Shown here one piece after another: positions 31,739 to 42,849 of a stretch of DNA of 64,000 nucleotides. The notes under the pieces are model-generated. The model searched no databases and was not told the origin of the DNA. It saw nothing but the letters and a program-made list of their open reading frames with translations. The stretch comes from Azorinus chamasolen. Taxonomy: Eukaryota; Mollusca; Bivalvia; Cardiida; Solecurtidae. The stretch is from positions 69,659,371 through 69,723,370 of the forward strand of contig OY755246.1 of assembly GCA_963576725.1 (NCBI GenBank). The letters are read 5' to 3'. Position 1 is the first letter of the stretch; every line of letters begins with the position of its first letter. Position numbers and translations under genes: made by a program.

Positions 31739-33273
31739 TAGCTCACCAGAGCACAAAGTGCTCAAGGTGAGCTATTGTGATACCCCTGTGTCCGGCGTCC
31801 GTCTGTCCGTCTGTCCGTCAACAATTTCAAACGACTTCTTCTCTGAAACCGACTGCCCAATTGTAAACAAACTTGGTCAGATACCTACTGTGGGTGGGTG
31901 CTTCAAAAGTTGTTAAAAGATAGTGGGTGGGGCTATCGGTCTTGTTGCCATGGCAACGGTACACAATATCTAGAAAAATCTTCTTCTCCAGAATGACTTG
32001 TCCGATTTGAATATAGTTTTCACGAAAATGTTTCTCAGTTGATAGACTTTAAAAGTTGTTAAAAGAATTTTGATCCGGCAAAAAACATGGCCGCCAGAGG
32101 GCGTGGTCTTTTTTTCCATATATGGTAATATTGGAAAATCTTTAAAAATCTTCTTCTCTGAAACTGTAAAGCCTAGACCTTTGATATTTGGTATGTAGCA
32201 TGATCTTATGGTCCTCTACAAAGGTTGTTCAAATTATGACCCCCGGGCCAAAAATGGCCCCGCCCAAGGGCTTATCAGTTTTTCATAGGAAAATCTTTAA
32301 AAATCTTCTTCACTGAAACTGTAAGGCCTAGAACTTTGATATTTGGTATGTAGCTTGATCTTATGGTCCTCTACAAAGGTTGTTCAAATTATGACCCCAG
32401 GGCCAAAAATGGCCCCGCCCCAGGGCTTATCAGTTTTTCATAGGAAAATCTTTAAAAATCTTCTTCTCTCAAACTGTAAGGCCTAGACCTTTGATATTTG
32501 GTATGTAGCATGATCTAATGGTCCTCTACAAAGATTGTTCAAATTATGACCCCCGGGCCAAAAATGGCCCCGCCCAAGGGCTTATCAGTTTTTCATAGGA
32601 AAATCTTTAAAAATCTTCTTCTCTCAAACTGTAAGGCCTAGATCTATGATATTTGGTATGTAGCATGATCTTATGGTCCTCTACAAATATTGTTCAAAGT
32701 ATGACCCCCGGGCCAAAAGTGGCCCCGCCCAAGGGCTTATCAGTTTTTCATAGGAAAATCTTTAAAAATCTTCTTCTCTCAAACTGTAAGGCCTAGACCT
32801 TTGATATTTGGTATGTAGCATGATCTTATTATCCTCTACAAATATTGTTCAAATTATGACCGCTGGGCCAAATATGGCCCCGCCCAAGGGCTTATCAGTT
32901 TTTCATTGGAAAATCTTTAAAAATCTACTGAAACTGTAAGGCCTAGACCATTGATATTTGGTATGTAACATGATCTAATGGTCCTCTACAAATACGTAGC
33001 TGTGGCTTGTGGTCCTCTGCCAAAAATGTTTAACTTACGACCCTGACCACTGGGCGAAACTTGGCCCTGCATCAGGGTTTATCAGTTTTTCATGGGTAAA
33101 ATATAAAATATTATTTTTCTCTGAAACCATAAGGCTTAGACCTTTAATTAATGGCATACTGCTTTGCCTAGTGGTTCTCTACCAAGGTTGTCCACATGAT
33201 TTCTTGTGGTAAAAAATGGCCCCGCCCCTGGGGTTATCTCAGGTGAGCGCTTCAGGGCCTCATGGCCCTCTTG
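31739..33273 (+). mobile_element. Pearl-like element P5
   Basis: Head TAGCTCACCAGAGCACAAAG / GTGCTCAAGGTGAGCTA hairpin, GTCCGTCTGTCCGTCTGTCC, then units of roughly 155 bp (TTTAAAAATCTTCTTCTCTC, AAACTGTAAGGCCTAGACCT, GATATTTGGTATGTAGCATG, GACCCCCGGGCCAAAAATGG), then the end TCAGGTGAGCGCTTCAGGGC and tail GGCCCTCTTGTT. The pearl class is non-coding. Confidence 0.82.
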
Positions 33274-33332
33274 TTCAAAAATTCTGATATTTACTGCACA
33301 GAGAATATGCATTGATTGTAAAGACTTTTGGA

Positions 33333-33471
33333 TTAATCCTTTCAACAGTGAATTTTCAAATGGACTCTTTCGAAATTCAAAGAGGTCAAACTTACTGTGA
33401 CTATTCAGGGAATTTTATTTAAAGAAAGACATTTATTATTAGTGAATTGTTTCTGGCACTAAAAGGGTTAA
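33333..33471. mobile_element. MITE family E, hairpin deleted
   Basis: TTAATCCTTTCAACAGTGAA ... TTTCAAATGGACTCTTTCGA ... CACTAAAAGGGTTAA. Confidence 0.7.
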
Positions 33472-33562
33472 ATATGTTTCCATGGAGTTTACCTGTATCT
33501 TTCAGTTTAAGTGATATTCTTGTTTGGTATTGTAATAATATATTTTTTATATTTGATTTCAG

Positions 33563-33634
33563 AGCAGCCTTACAGCTGTCAGAGGGTATTGCCTTGGAGA
33601 GAGAAACATTGGTGAAACAATTAGATATGCTTAA
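33563..33634 (+). CDS. CRACR2A: CRACR2A-like exon, QLDMLK segment
   Basis: Acceptor ATTTGATTTCAG, donor CTTAA|GTAAGT, phases 2 and 2. It encodes (K)AALQLSEGIALERETLVKQ then LDMLK. The ERE.L.KQLD.L pattern is conserved in CRACR2A just before its MN+.L.D.+D segment, which is exactly what the next exon supplies. Confidence 0.83.
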   Translation, partial: SSLTAVRGYCLGERNIGETIRYA

Positions 33635-33679
33635 GTAAGTACTCGTATGTGTGTTGATTCTCGTGTTCTGTATGGGATC

Positions 33680-33907
33680 AACTTAACCATTCTCTAATGA
33701 ATATTCATATAAGAAATAATGAATTTATAAATTTCATTCAGCTGACATTTTATAATGGTATTATGATCTTAGGAATTTTGATCATGGTTGAAACTTTAGC
33801 ATATATCAGCAAAAAGAGGTGACCCATATCCGGCAGTTGCTGTTCTGGGCCTGCTCTGTTTGCAAATGTATAAACATGTACAGTTATCTGTGACAAGTAA
33901 ATGGTTA
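33680..33907. mobile_element. MITE family C copy, worn
   Basis: TTAACCATTCTCTAATGAAT ... GGTGACCCATATCCGGCAGT hairpin remnant ... AAGTAAATGGTTAA. Confidence 0.6.
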
Positions 33908-33924
33908 AATGCAAAGTCCATTTA

Positions 33925-34130
33925 GTATTAAGCCTTTCCTCCATAAATAAACCTTTCTACCCCTTTCCAAAACAGAGTAGACCCAAATCAGAGGGCTCCT
34001 ATAGGAGCCGTCTGATCTGGGTCTGCTCTGTTTGATTACAATATAATACAGAATATGATTCTACTGTTTCTGCCATTTACGAAACGTCCTGTGTCCATGT
34101 GCTATTATAACAAATTAAAAGGTAAGAACT
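33925..34130. mobile_element. MITE family C, reverse partial
   Basis: TTAAGCCTTTCCTCCATAAA-like left end (ATTAAGCCTTTCC), hairpin GTAGACCCAAATCAGAGGGC / inverse, fading after CAAATTAAAAGG. Confidence 0.6.
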
Positions 34131-34317
34131 TTTTAAAGGCAAATAGGGCAGGCCTTGATCAGAAAGTTTCTCAAGGACACTGAGTTATGGATCTGTACTG
34201 TTTGCAAATTCTTGTTAACCCTTTTATTCCATAGATATGCATTTTAACTTTTTTGCAAAAAGGGTAGACTCAGATCAAGAAGCTGCTGTTGGAGTCATCT
34301 GGGTTAATCTTTATTAC

Positions 34318-34527
34318 TGGTTCATAGGCTATTTTTAGACCCTACCGCTTTGATTAAATCTACTAAAAAGGAGCATTTACTAGAGAAAAGGAAAACTTTT
34401 AGAATTTTGTAGTATTGAAACCATTGTGATAAATAGAGCATTTGCTCCTGTTGAGCAAATGCTCTATTTATGACAATGGTTTCAAAAAGTGACTTTTACA
34501 GAGTGCCAATATGAGGGAATGGGTTAA
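34318..34527. mobile_element. MITE family A copy
   Basis: TTCATAGGCTATTTTTAGAC ... hairpin CCATTGTGATAAATAGAGCA / inverse ... GAGGGAATGGGTTAA. The left border was replaced. Confidence 0.78.
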
Positions 34528-34567
34528 AATATGAACATACAAAAAGGCAGAACTAGATTTTAATGCA

Positions 34568-34613
34568 AATCGAGGGTTTGGTGCAAAACTATTCTAACTC
34601 CTTCACAAAGCCC
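34568..34613. repeat. Half copy of the 70-bp palindrome
   Basis: CGAGGGTTTGGTGCAAAACT ... CTCCTTCACAAAG then CCCTCG; the body of the right arm is deleted. Confidence 0.85.
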
Positions 34614-34725
34614 TCGAAATGTTATTTGCATTACATTTGACCTAAATGAATAATTTCTGACAGATATTTCTCCTAAAGACCTGCAATTTTAGACAGATTT
34701 TGACTTCTAATATATTCTAATTAGA

Positions 34726-34929
34726 TTAACCCTTTTAACACTGAGTTTTCAAATGGACTGTTCCAAAATTTATACAGGTGAAGCTTATTATGATCATTCT
34801 GGAAGTTTTTAAACAAAAATGTAACATGACAAACAGTGCAGACCCTGAATGGAGGGCTCTTCTAGGATATCTCTTATCTACTATTTGCAAAGGACATAAG
34901 TGACTTGTGCCCCACACTGAAAGGGTTAA
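34726..34929. mobile_element. MITE family E copy
   Basis: TTAACCCTTTTAACACTGAG ... ACAGTGCAGACCCTGAATGG hairpin ... CACACTGAAAGGGTTAA. Confidence 0.8.
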
Positions 34930-34947
34930 TGATGACACCTTCCTTCT

Positions 34948-35185
34948 TTAACCCTTCTCTTGCTGAATTTTAAAATACATTTCTCCTTCTTTACCCATGC
35001 ACTGTGGTACAATTACATATATCTTCACTGTCTACAAATATGTTTCTGTGCAACCACTGCTGTGGAGTGCACTGGTTGCACAATCAACTTGTAAATAGTG
35101 CAGACCCTGATGAGACAGCTGTCTCATCTGGGTCTTCACTATTTACAGGTAGGTATATTGACGTGAACAGCAAGCGAAGGGTTAA
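34948..35185. mobile_element. MITE family D, hairpin apex deleted
   Basis: The apex CTCCTGCAGGAG is gone, leaving GATGAGACAGCTGTCTCATC as a perfect palindrome. Confidence 0.88.
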
Positions 35186-35574
35186 AGTGTCATTGTTTCT
35201 CTTTTACCTTTTTGTACTAAACATGTGCTAAACTGGATATTTATTCTATTTCTTTCATAAACATAATCATAATCCGAGTATCAAACAGATTGAATCCTGA
35301 TGAGATGCTGAATAATTGGTTTGTGACAGCAGAATAGTGAAGTCATGATTATTTGTGAAACCATTATTGTGAATTTTTGGTAAAAAAAGAAGAAGAAGAA
35401 AAGCAAGAACAAAATAAATGAAACTGCCATCTTTATTTTGTAAATACTATATTTTCTTAAAGTCATTATAAGAATATCTACTTGCATCCCATCCCATCTT
35501 GATACAAAAAGTTATCATCGATGACATATCAATATAAATTTTAATAACTGCATGATTTTACATTTTATTATTGA

Positions 35575-35800
35575 TAGATTACTGTTAATGCCTTTGCAAA
35601 CAGAGTAGACCAGATCAGATGGCTCCTGTCTGATCAGAGTAGACCAGATCAGATGGCTCCTGACTGATCAGGCTCTACTCTGTTTGCAATAATGAAATAC
35701 TATGGATTTGAATATACAGTTTCTGCCATGAACAGCAATATCATTAATATTCATGATGTTCTCCTTTCTTACATGAATATTCATTAGGTTGACACTTAAC
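35575..35800. mobile_element. MITE family C, reverse, duplicated arm
   Basis: AGAGTAGACCAGATCAGATG occurs twice at about 35600-35660, followed by a single inverse arm; right side TCATTAATATTCATGATG and TTACATGAATATTCATTAGG. Confidence 0.65.
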
Positions 35801-35807
35801 ATGCTTG

Positions 35808-36018
35808 TTAATCCAATTCCCTTATATTGATACATTTTGATGCTTCTGTGAAAGTCACGTTTTGAAACCATTGTGATCAATAGAGCATTTGCTTTTATTT
35901 GTCACAGTGATTTTAAAACTGTGAAATTCTAAAGTTTTCATTTTGTAGTGAATGCTCCTTTTCAGGAGATTTATTCGAGGAGGTTTGGTCTAAAATAGCC
36001 TCTGAGGGAATGGGTTAA
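35808..36018. mobile_element. MITE family A copy, reverse
   Basis: TTAATCCAATTCCCTTATAT ... CCTCTGAGGGAATGGGTTAA. Confidence 0.82.
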
Positions 36019-36152
36019 TTTGAATCTAGATCAGATGCAACATTATTACAGACTGACAATATTTTTTAAATAAAGGGAAAACATCTGAAAATAAAAATTA
36101 AAGCAGACAGCACATTTTTCATTTTAACAACTTCTTATGAATGATGCATCTT

Positions 36153-36390
36153 TTAACCAGCTATCTAAGAAATAATGGGTCATGAATATTAATTAGATCA
36201 GGTTGTTTTTTTATAATGATCGATATATAAACAAAGGAATTTTTGGCCATGGCAGAAATTGTAGCATCCAATCTATATTATTCCATAAGCAAATATAGCA
36301 GACCTTGATCAGACAGCTCCTACAGGAACTGTCTGATCTGTGTCTACTCTGTTTGCAAAGGCTTGAAAAGGTTTCTCTATCAGGAATGGC
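36153..36390. mobile_element. MITE family C copy
   Basis: TTAACCAGCTATCTAAGAAA ... AGCAGACCTTGATCAGACAG | CTCCTACAGGAA | inverse; right border lost. It lies about 75 bp before exon 8. Confidence 0.7.
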
Positions 36391-36463
36391 TATTTCTCAA
36401 ACCAGAAATCTAGACACTTGGAAGCAAAAATGAAAACAAAATGATTTTCTCTTCTTTTGGCAG

Positions 36464-36515
36464 ACATATGAACAGAAAATTACAAGACGACAAAGATGAG
36501 GCGGAAACAAGGCGG
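36464..36515 (+). CDS. CRACR2A: CRACR2A-like short exon, MNRKL segment
   Basis: A 52-nt exon with acceptor TTCTTTTGGCAG and donor AGGCGG|GTAAAC. The first base completes the lysine codon; then HMNRKLQDDKDEAETRR follows and the exon closes in phase 0. MN+.L+D..D is shared by CRACR2A and, more loosely, RASEF. It ends the coiled coil. The next intron is 7.9 kb. Confidence 0.8.
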
Positions 36516-36849
36516 GTAAACTAGCTGTTTTATGTCATGTCCTTTGGTAATGTTGAAGCACAAGTTTTGCATTCTTGTCAGTGAATGTATGTGTGGGTGT
36601 CCATGTTAACAAGAAGCTTATGCAAATGTCATGTGACTTTAAGCAGTAACAAACATTCTAAATTCAGATGAGACGCCGAGTTACTCAGCGTCTCATCTGG
36701 ATCTAAATCTCATCTGGATCTAAATCTCATCTGGATCTAAATAGTTTGCATAAGTAGTAATATATGCTACAGAGTAAACTTTCTGAATGCTGAATTTTCA
36801 AAATGGAATGGTCTTTGTTGAATGTTAAAGTCTATTCAGTTGGAATAGA

Positions 36850-37075
36850 TTAGCCCATTCCCTCTTATGCTATTTTAGATCCAACCTCTTTGAATAAATC
36901 TACTGAAAAGGAGCACTAACTAGAGAAAAGGAAAATTTTAGAATTTGTAGTTTGAAACCATCGTGATAAATAGAGTATTTGCTCCTATAGGAGCAAATGC
37001 TCTATTTATCACAATGGTTTCAACATGTGACTTTTACAGATGCGTCAAAAGTCATCAATATGAGGGAATGGGTTA
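36850..37075. mobile_element. MITE family A copy
   Basis: TAGCCCATTCCCTCTTATGC ... AATATGAGGGAATGGGTTA. The hairpin is intact. Confidence 0.83.
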
Positions 37076-37370
37076 TATTTACAAGATGATATCATTTGTC
37101 ATTAGGATCCCTTTGATGTGGGTCTACACAGTTTGCAAGTATTGGTTAAACATTCCGTGTTGAATATTTTGCACGAATTGATAACTTCATGAATATTCAC
37201 TAAACTTAATTTTTTATAATTATGGTAAACATTGAAATGGTTTAGACAAACATTGTACGATCAGATCCTATATAATTTCATAAGCAAACAGAGCAGACCC
37301 TGACTAGACAGCTCCTGCAGGACCCATCTGATTTGGGCCTACTCTGTCTGCAAAGATGTGATAAGGCGTT

Positions 37371-37596
37371 TATCCCATTCCCTCATATTGACGCCTTTTG
37401 ATGCCTCTGTAAAAATCACTTTTTGAAACCATTATGATAAATAGAGCATTTGCTCCTATAGAGCAAATGCTCTATGTATCACAATGGTTTCTGAACTACA
37501 CAATTCTAAACAGTTCCATTTCTCTAGTTAATGCTCATGTTGGCAGGTTTATTCAAAGAGGTTGGATCTAAAAATAGGTTATGAGGTAATGGTTAA
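37371..37596. mobile_element. MITE family A copy, reverse
   Basis: TATCCCATTCCCTCATATTG ... GAGGTAATGGTTAA. It interrupts the right end of a C copy (37150-37370). Confidence 0.8.
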
Positions 37597-37829
37597 AATG
37601 AAGGAGAAGGTTAACATGCTTCCTGTATGCAAATGGTTATGACATTGTTTCATCAGGATCCAAACTGCTTGGCAATGTAACTGTATTTTGACTCAAATAA
37701 CTTTTACACTTATAGCAGGTGACCAGGCTTGCAGATGACAATCACTTAGCATACAAAGACTTAATGTCAAGAAAGTATTTGATCAAAAGTCATGTGCTAT
37801 AGAGCCACTCTGCTACTCCACCAGACAAT

Positions 37830-38078
37830 TATGTAAACAACTCATGAATATGCATGTAAGAAATTACATCATGAATATTAATTAGATAGTATTTAAGAAT
37901 GGCATACAAACACAGGATGTTTAGTCATGATGAACACTGTAGAATCAGATCCTTATTATATAATAAGCAAACAGAACCGGCCCTGATCATGCAGATAGCT
38001 CCTACAGGAATCATCTGATCTAGGTCTACTCTATTTGCAATGGCATGAAAAGACCTGTCTAATAGAGTTAAATGTTTT
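37830..38078. mobile_element. MITE family C copy, borders decayed
   Basis: ACTCATGAATATGCATGTAA ... CAGAACCGGCCCTGATCATG hairpin with a 6-bp insertion ... AATAGAGTTAA. Confidence 0.6.
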
Positions 38079-38200
38079 GCTCAATCTATGAATGTGTGAC
38101 AGCCTCTGCCAACAGATTGGATCCTGATGGGATGTCAAGAAACTGCATCTCATCAGGGTCCAAATATGGCATTCTGTACATGTTTCTGGGAAAATCACTT

Positions 38201-38420
38201 TATCCCGTTCCCTCATTGCTATATTTAGATCCAATCTATTTGAATAAATCTACCAAAAAGGAGCATTGACTAGAGAAAAGGAACATTTTAGAATTGTGTA
38301 GTTTTGAAACCATTGTGATAAATAGAGCATCTATTCCTTTGGAGCAAATGCTCTATTTACCACAATGGTTTCAGTAAGTGACATTTCACAGAGTCAGAAG
38401 GCATCAATATGAGGGAATGA
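38201..38420. mobile_element. MITE family A copy
   Basis: TATCCCGTTCCCTCATTGCT ... CAGAGTCAGAAGGCATCAAT; its right tip is amplified into the following satellite. Confidence 0.8.
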
Positions 38421-38601
38421 GTCAGAAGGCATCAATATGAGGGAATGAGTCAGAAGGCATCAATATGAGGGAATGAGTCAGAAGGTGTCAATATAAGGGA
38501 ATGGGTCAAAAGGCATCAATATGGAGGAATGGGTCAAACTCAAAAGGCATCAATATGAGGGAATGGGTCAGAAGGCGACAATATGAAGAAATGGGTTATC
38601 A
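38391..38601 (+). repeat. 28-bp satellite of family A tips
   Basis: About seven units GTCAGAAGGCATCAATATGA + GGGAATGA; the final unit ends ATGGGTTA as in a normal A terminus. Confidence 0.9.
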
Positions 38602-38684
38602 TTATAGCAGAGGAGACTTTGCATACGGAATTTGCTAAGAGCACTAAAAGTTAAAATTTCTGCAGAACAACTTTTGGGTCATAA

Positions 38685-38935
38685 TTAACCCTTCTCTTGC
38701 TGAATTTTAAAATACATTTCTCCTTCTTTACCCTTGCCCTGTTGTATAATTACATATATCTTCACTGTGTACAGGTATTTCGCTGTGCAATCACTGCTGT
38801 GGAGTGCACTGGTTGCACAATCAACTTGTAAATAGTGCAGACGCTGATGAGACAGCTCCTGCAGGAGGCTGTCTCATCTGGGTCTTCACTATTTACAGGT
38901 AGGTATATTGAAGCGAATAGCAAGTGAAGGGTTAA
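38685..38935. mobile_element. MITE family D copy
   Basis: Full length, TTAACCCTTCTCTTGCTGAA ... AGCAAGTGAAGGGTTAA. Confidence 0.9.
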
Positions 38936-39211
38936 AGTTTGTAACAAGTAGGTATTCAGTTAAATGAATGCATACTATAAAGGGAATTCAGATGTTTGCA
39001 AACAGTTTAGGACCTGATCAATGAGTGAGTGAATGGCGTGTCTGAGCAGTGTCCACAGTTTGTAACTTTTCATTACCATAATATATACATGTACATGTAT
39101 ATAACTAAATAGTTGGCCAGACTAACTTGGACAAATAGTGCAGACCCAGAATAAGTTGTTCTCTAAACAGCAGGTTCATCAGAATCTATGCCATTACACC
39201 ATTAGTTTCAT

Positions 39212-39673
39212 CTTATCCCTTTACTTCATGAATATTCATGAAAGAAACGATGACATCATGAATATTAACTAGTTTAATTTTTCAAATGGCATATTAACCC
39301 TCTCCTCCATAAATACACCTTTCTATGCCTCTGTAAAAGTCACTTAATGAAACCATTGTGATAAATTGAGCATTTGCTCCTAAGGAGCAAATGCTCTATT
39401 TATCACAATAGTTTCAGAACAACAAAATTCTAAAAATTTCCTTTTCTCTAGTTAATGCTCCTTTTCGATAGATTTATTCAAAGAGGTTGGGTCTAAAAAA
39501 AGCCTATGAGTTAACACATGACTTTCTTGCCAAACTAGAAACTGTAAGATCAGATCTATTCCATAAGCAAATAGGACAGACTCTGATCAGATGGCTACAA
39601 TAGGAGCTGTCTGATCTGGGTCTACTCTGTTTTCAAAGGTGTGGAAAGATGTATTTATGGAGCAAAGGGTTAA
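39212..39673. mobile_element. MITE family C copy split by nested A
   Basis: TTATCCCTTTACTTCATGAA ... TTCAAATGGCATA | TTAA...TTAA | CACATGACTTTCTTGCC ... GGAGCAAAGGGTTAA. Removing the insert restores the C order. Confidence 0.85.
39294..39514. mobile_element. MITE family A nested in C
   Basis: A TTAA-to-TTAA reverse copy inside the C element above; the host TTAA is duplicated. Confidence 0.88.
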
Positions 39674-39701
39674 TTAATGAAAACAGTGCTGGTTTGACGT
39701 A

Positions 39702-39944
39702 TTAACCCTTTACTCCATAAACAGTCTTGTAAGAAATAATTGACACCCTGAATATTCATTAAATAATTTTTCAAAACGGCAATAAACACTGGAAATTTTG
39801 GTCATGGCGTAAAGTGTAGAATCTACATTATGATATAAGCAAACAGAGCAGACCTGATCAGACGGTTCCTATAGGAACCATCTGATCTGGGTCTACTCTG
39901 TTTGCAAAGGTGTAAAAAGGCATATTTATGGAGTAAAGGGTTAA
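39702..39944. mobile_element. MITE family C copy
   Basis: TTAACCCTTTACTCCATAAA ... GAGCAGACCTGATCAGACGG | TTCCTATAGGAA | inverse ... GAGTAAAGGGTTAA. Confidence 0.88.
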
Positions 39945-40033
39945 GCTTATACTAGCTGGCAGAGAGGTGATGTTCTAGATTTAGAGTAAATAAGGCACCC
40001 ACAATTACTGCAAACAGTATAGAACCAAATCAA

Positions 40034-40222
40034 AAACAGCTTCCCAACACAGTGGCTTATCTGTGTCTGCAAGTGTCTTAAAACAGCATCCCAACACAGT
40101 GGCTTATCTGTGTCTGCAAGTGTCTGAAAACAGCATCCCAACACAGTGGCTTATCTGTGTCTGCAGGTGTCTGAAAACAGCATCCCAACACAGTGGCTTA
40201 TCTGTGTCTGCAGGTGTCTGAA
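40034..40222 (+). repeat. 47-bp tandem repeat, four units
   Basis: Units starting AAACAGCWTCCCAACACAGT at 40034, 40081, 40128 and 40175. Confidence 0.94.
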
Positions 40223-40608
40223 TGTCATTGTTCTCATGAAACAGCTCAAATAATTTCCTACTACATGTATTTGTGTTGTGAATCAAGCAAGTACGATTTT
40301 TATCAACTTCCTCCAGGTATACACGGAAATTCAGTCAACAGACAAAAACATGGAAAAGGAGGTATTGGAGAAAGTGCCCTGTTAGAAAAACCTGTCAGCA
40401 CCTTTAATTATGTTTGATTACCTGCCTCCCACCTGATTATTTGAATTTCAGTAACACAATCACAATTTATTTACCGGTATTCAGAATCACTGCTAGTATA
40501 AACATTATTGATATCATTTGGTGTTGGCATACCTGTTATTGCTACACACATGATTATACAATTAAACCTTGCTAAATCCAACACTCTAATAATTATCATT
40601 ATCAGTCT

Positions 40609-40857
40609 TTAACCCTTTCCCTGTTCTGTATGTAGGCCAAATTTCAATACCTACCGAATATTCATTAGGAAAAAGTTATAATGAAATAAGGAAGGTGGAA
40701 CATTGTAGACATTTTAGAAAGCAAAGAAACAGATCTATCAAATTTTATTAGCAAACAGAGCAGACCCTGATCAGACGGCTCCTCTAGGAGCAGTCTGATC
40801 TGGGTCTTCTCTGTTTGCAAATGCGTGAAAACACGTTTATATGAGGGAAAGGGTTAA
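40609..40857. mobile_element. MITE family B copy
   Basis: TTAACCCTTTCCCTGTTCTG ... CAGACCCTGATCAGACGGCT | inverse ... TATGAGGGAAAGGGTTAA. It shares its last TTAA with the next copy. Confidence 0.92.
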
Positions 40858-41076
40858 CACATTCCCTCATATTGACGACTTTTGATGAAAACTTTGTGAA
40901 ACCATTGTGTTAAATAGAGCATTTGCTCCTATAGGAACAAAATTAATGCTTTATTTATCACAATGGTTTCAAACTACAAAATTCTAAAATTTTCCTTTTC
41001 TCTAGTTAATGCTCCTTTTCGGTAGATTTATTCAAAAAGGTTGTATCTAAAAATAGCCTATGAGGGAATGGATTAA
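40854..41076. mobile_element. MITE family A copy, reverse, chained
   Basis: Begins at the shared TTAA; ends GAGGGAATGGATTAA. Confidence 0.87.
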
Positions 41077-41081
41077 GACAG

Positions 41082-41172
41082 GTGGCAGCGTAATGCAGGA
41101 TGAAAGTCATGCTGAAAGCTACTCATGGAGCTTTCTGTATGATTGTAACCCTGCATTAAGCAGCCACCTGCC
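41082..41172. repeat. Foldback family G core
   Basis: ACAGGTGGCAGCGTAATGCA ... GAAAGCTACTCATGGAGCTTTC ... CCTGCATTAAGCAGCCACCTG. Confidence 0.8.
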
Positions 41173-41486
41173 TAAAAGTTCTCAATTTCTTTAGTGATGG
41201 TTTGAAATTGCAAGGTTTTACGGTATATGTTTTGAATAATAATAATTTTGTTTTGTAGCTCAGTAACATCACAATATGTTTAATTCAAGATTATTTCTAA
41301 AGAAATTAGATAAAAGAAAAACAAATGTCCAGCACTCTAGATAAGTGGAATAGATGTGGTATATTTATAAAAATCTTTGGGAAATATTTCTCCACCAAAT
41401 TCTATCTTGTTGATACTCATTACATCTGCCTCTCTAAATGGGGTTTAGATGAGAAATCAGTTATCCTTTAATACACAACTCTGAGT

Positions 41487-41666
41487 ACAGTAAAACCTCT
41501 CTTATAATGGCCACTAAATTGTGTTAATTAGTTGGTATTTAGGGCAGGTACAAGGTGAAAGTAAAACAGAATGCTCCTATAAGAGTGTTCTGTTTTTCTT
41601 TCACCTTGCTTTTGACACAAAATACTTGATGTAATTTAGTGACCATTATAGAGAAGTTTAACTGTA
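41487..41666. repeat. Foldback family G, full
   Basis: Outer arms ACAGTAAAACCTCTCTTATA ... / inverse GAGAAGTTTAACTGT; inner arms AAGGTGAAAGTAAAACAGAA | inverse. Confidence 0.85.
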
Positions 41667-41716
41667 ACTCCATTGTTTGACAATATACTGCTTGGACATT
41701 GTACAGCAGAGCCTAT

Positions 41717-41887
41717 TTTAGCCCATTCCCTCATAGGCAATACTTAGAAAGTTGTGTAGTTCTAAAACCATTGTGATAAACTGAGCATTTGCTCCTATGG
41801 AGCAAATGCTCTTTTTATCACAATGGTTTCAACAAATTACTTTTATAGAGGCGTCAAAAAGTGTCACTGTATGAGGGAATGGGTTAA
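41717..41887. mobile_element. MITE family A, left half shortened
   Basis: TTTAGCCCATTCCCTCATAG joined early to the hairpin; ends GAGGGAATGGGTTAA. Confidence 0.8.
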
Positions 41888-42145
41888 GTTGTCATTTGTT
41901 TATTGAATATAGGAGACTTAAAAGGCAGGACTGGTGTTTGCTTAATGCAGGGTAAAAGTTATACATGGCAGCTTTCTGTTTTTATCCTGCTACCAGCTGT
42001 TTAGAAAGCCAGATTTAGAATTATTTTTACTGGCTGCTTAAGACAGGTTCCACTGTAATCCAGTTTTTTAAATCCTGAATTAGATTTTGTTTGATAGTAA
42101 TTATAGTGAAGATTTACCATATTTTGTTTACCGCTACTGTAGTGT

Positions 42146-42352
42146 ACAGTAAAACCTCTATATAATGACCACTAAATTGTGTTAATTAGTTTGTATTTAT
42201 GGCAGGTGGCTGCTTAAAGCAAGGTGAAAGTAAAACAGAACGCTCCTATAGGAGCATTCTGTTTTACTTTCACCTAGCTTTAAGCAGCCACTTGCCTTTA
42301 ACACAAAATACTTGATGTAATTTAGTGGCCGTTATAGAGAGGTTTTACTGTA
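42146..42352. repeat. Foldback family G, full
   Basis: ACAGTAAAACCTCTATATAA ... GCAGGTGGCTGCTTAAAGCA ... AACGCTCCTATAGGAGCATT ... inverse to GGTTTTACTGT. Confidence 0.9.
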
Positions 42353-42432
42353 GTAACTGATCTGAGTCTACATGTTAGTAAATATGTGACTGTCTTATTC
42401 CCCCATACATACCAAACCTCCAGGGATATGTT

Positions 42433-42688
42433 TTAACCCGTTACACCATGACAAATCATATAAAAATAATAACTGAATTTACATTAATTAGCTGAATTTT
42501 TATATCGGCATATGAGCACAAAGAATTTGTAACCTTGACAGAAACTGTAAAATCAGTTCTATATAATTTCATAAGCAAACAGAGCAGACCCTGATCTTGG
42601 TTGAATCTGTTTGCAAGGAAGCCATCTGATCATGGTCTATTCTATTTGCAAAGGTGTTTAAAGGCCTATCTTTGGAGTGAAGGGTTAA
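42433..42688. mobile_element. MITE family C copy
   Basis: TTAACCCGTTACACCATGAC ... GAGCAGACCCTGATC hairpin rearranged ... GAGTGAAGGGTTAA. Confidence 0.78.
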
Positions 42689-42849
42689 GATAGATAAAAC
42701 TCCTAAATGTTCAGTTTAACATACCATACACCGTCCTTAGTTTTAATTAGTTTTGCCAGTTATCACATTGTAACAGCACAGTTCTTTAATACAAAGCTAA
42801 TCAACCTGCTTATTTTAAGCATGTCCGTTTATAACGAAAAAAGTCGAGG

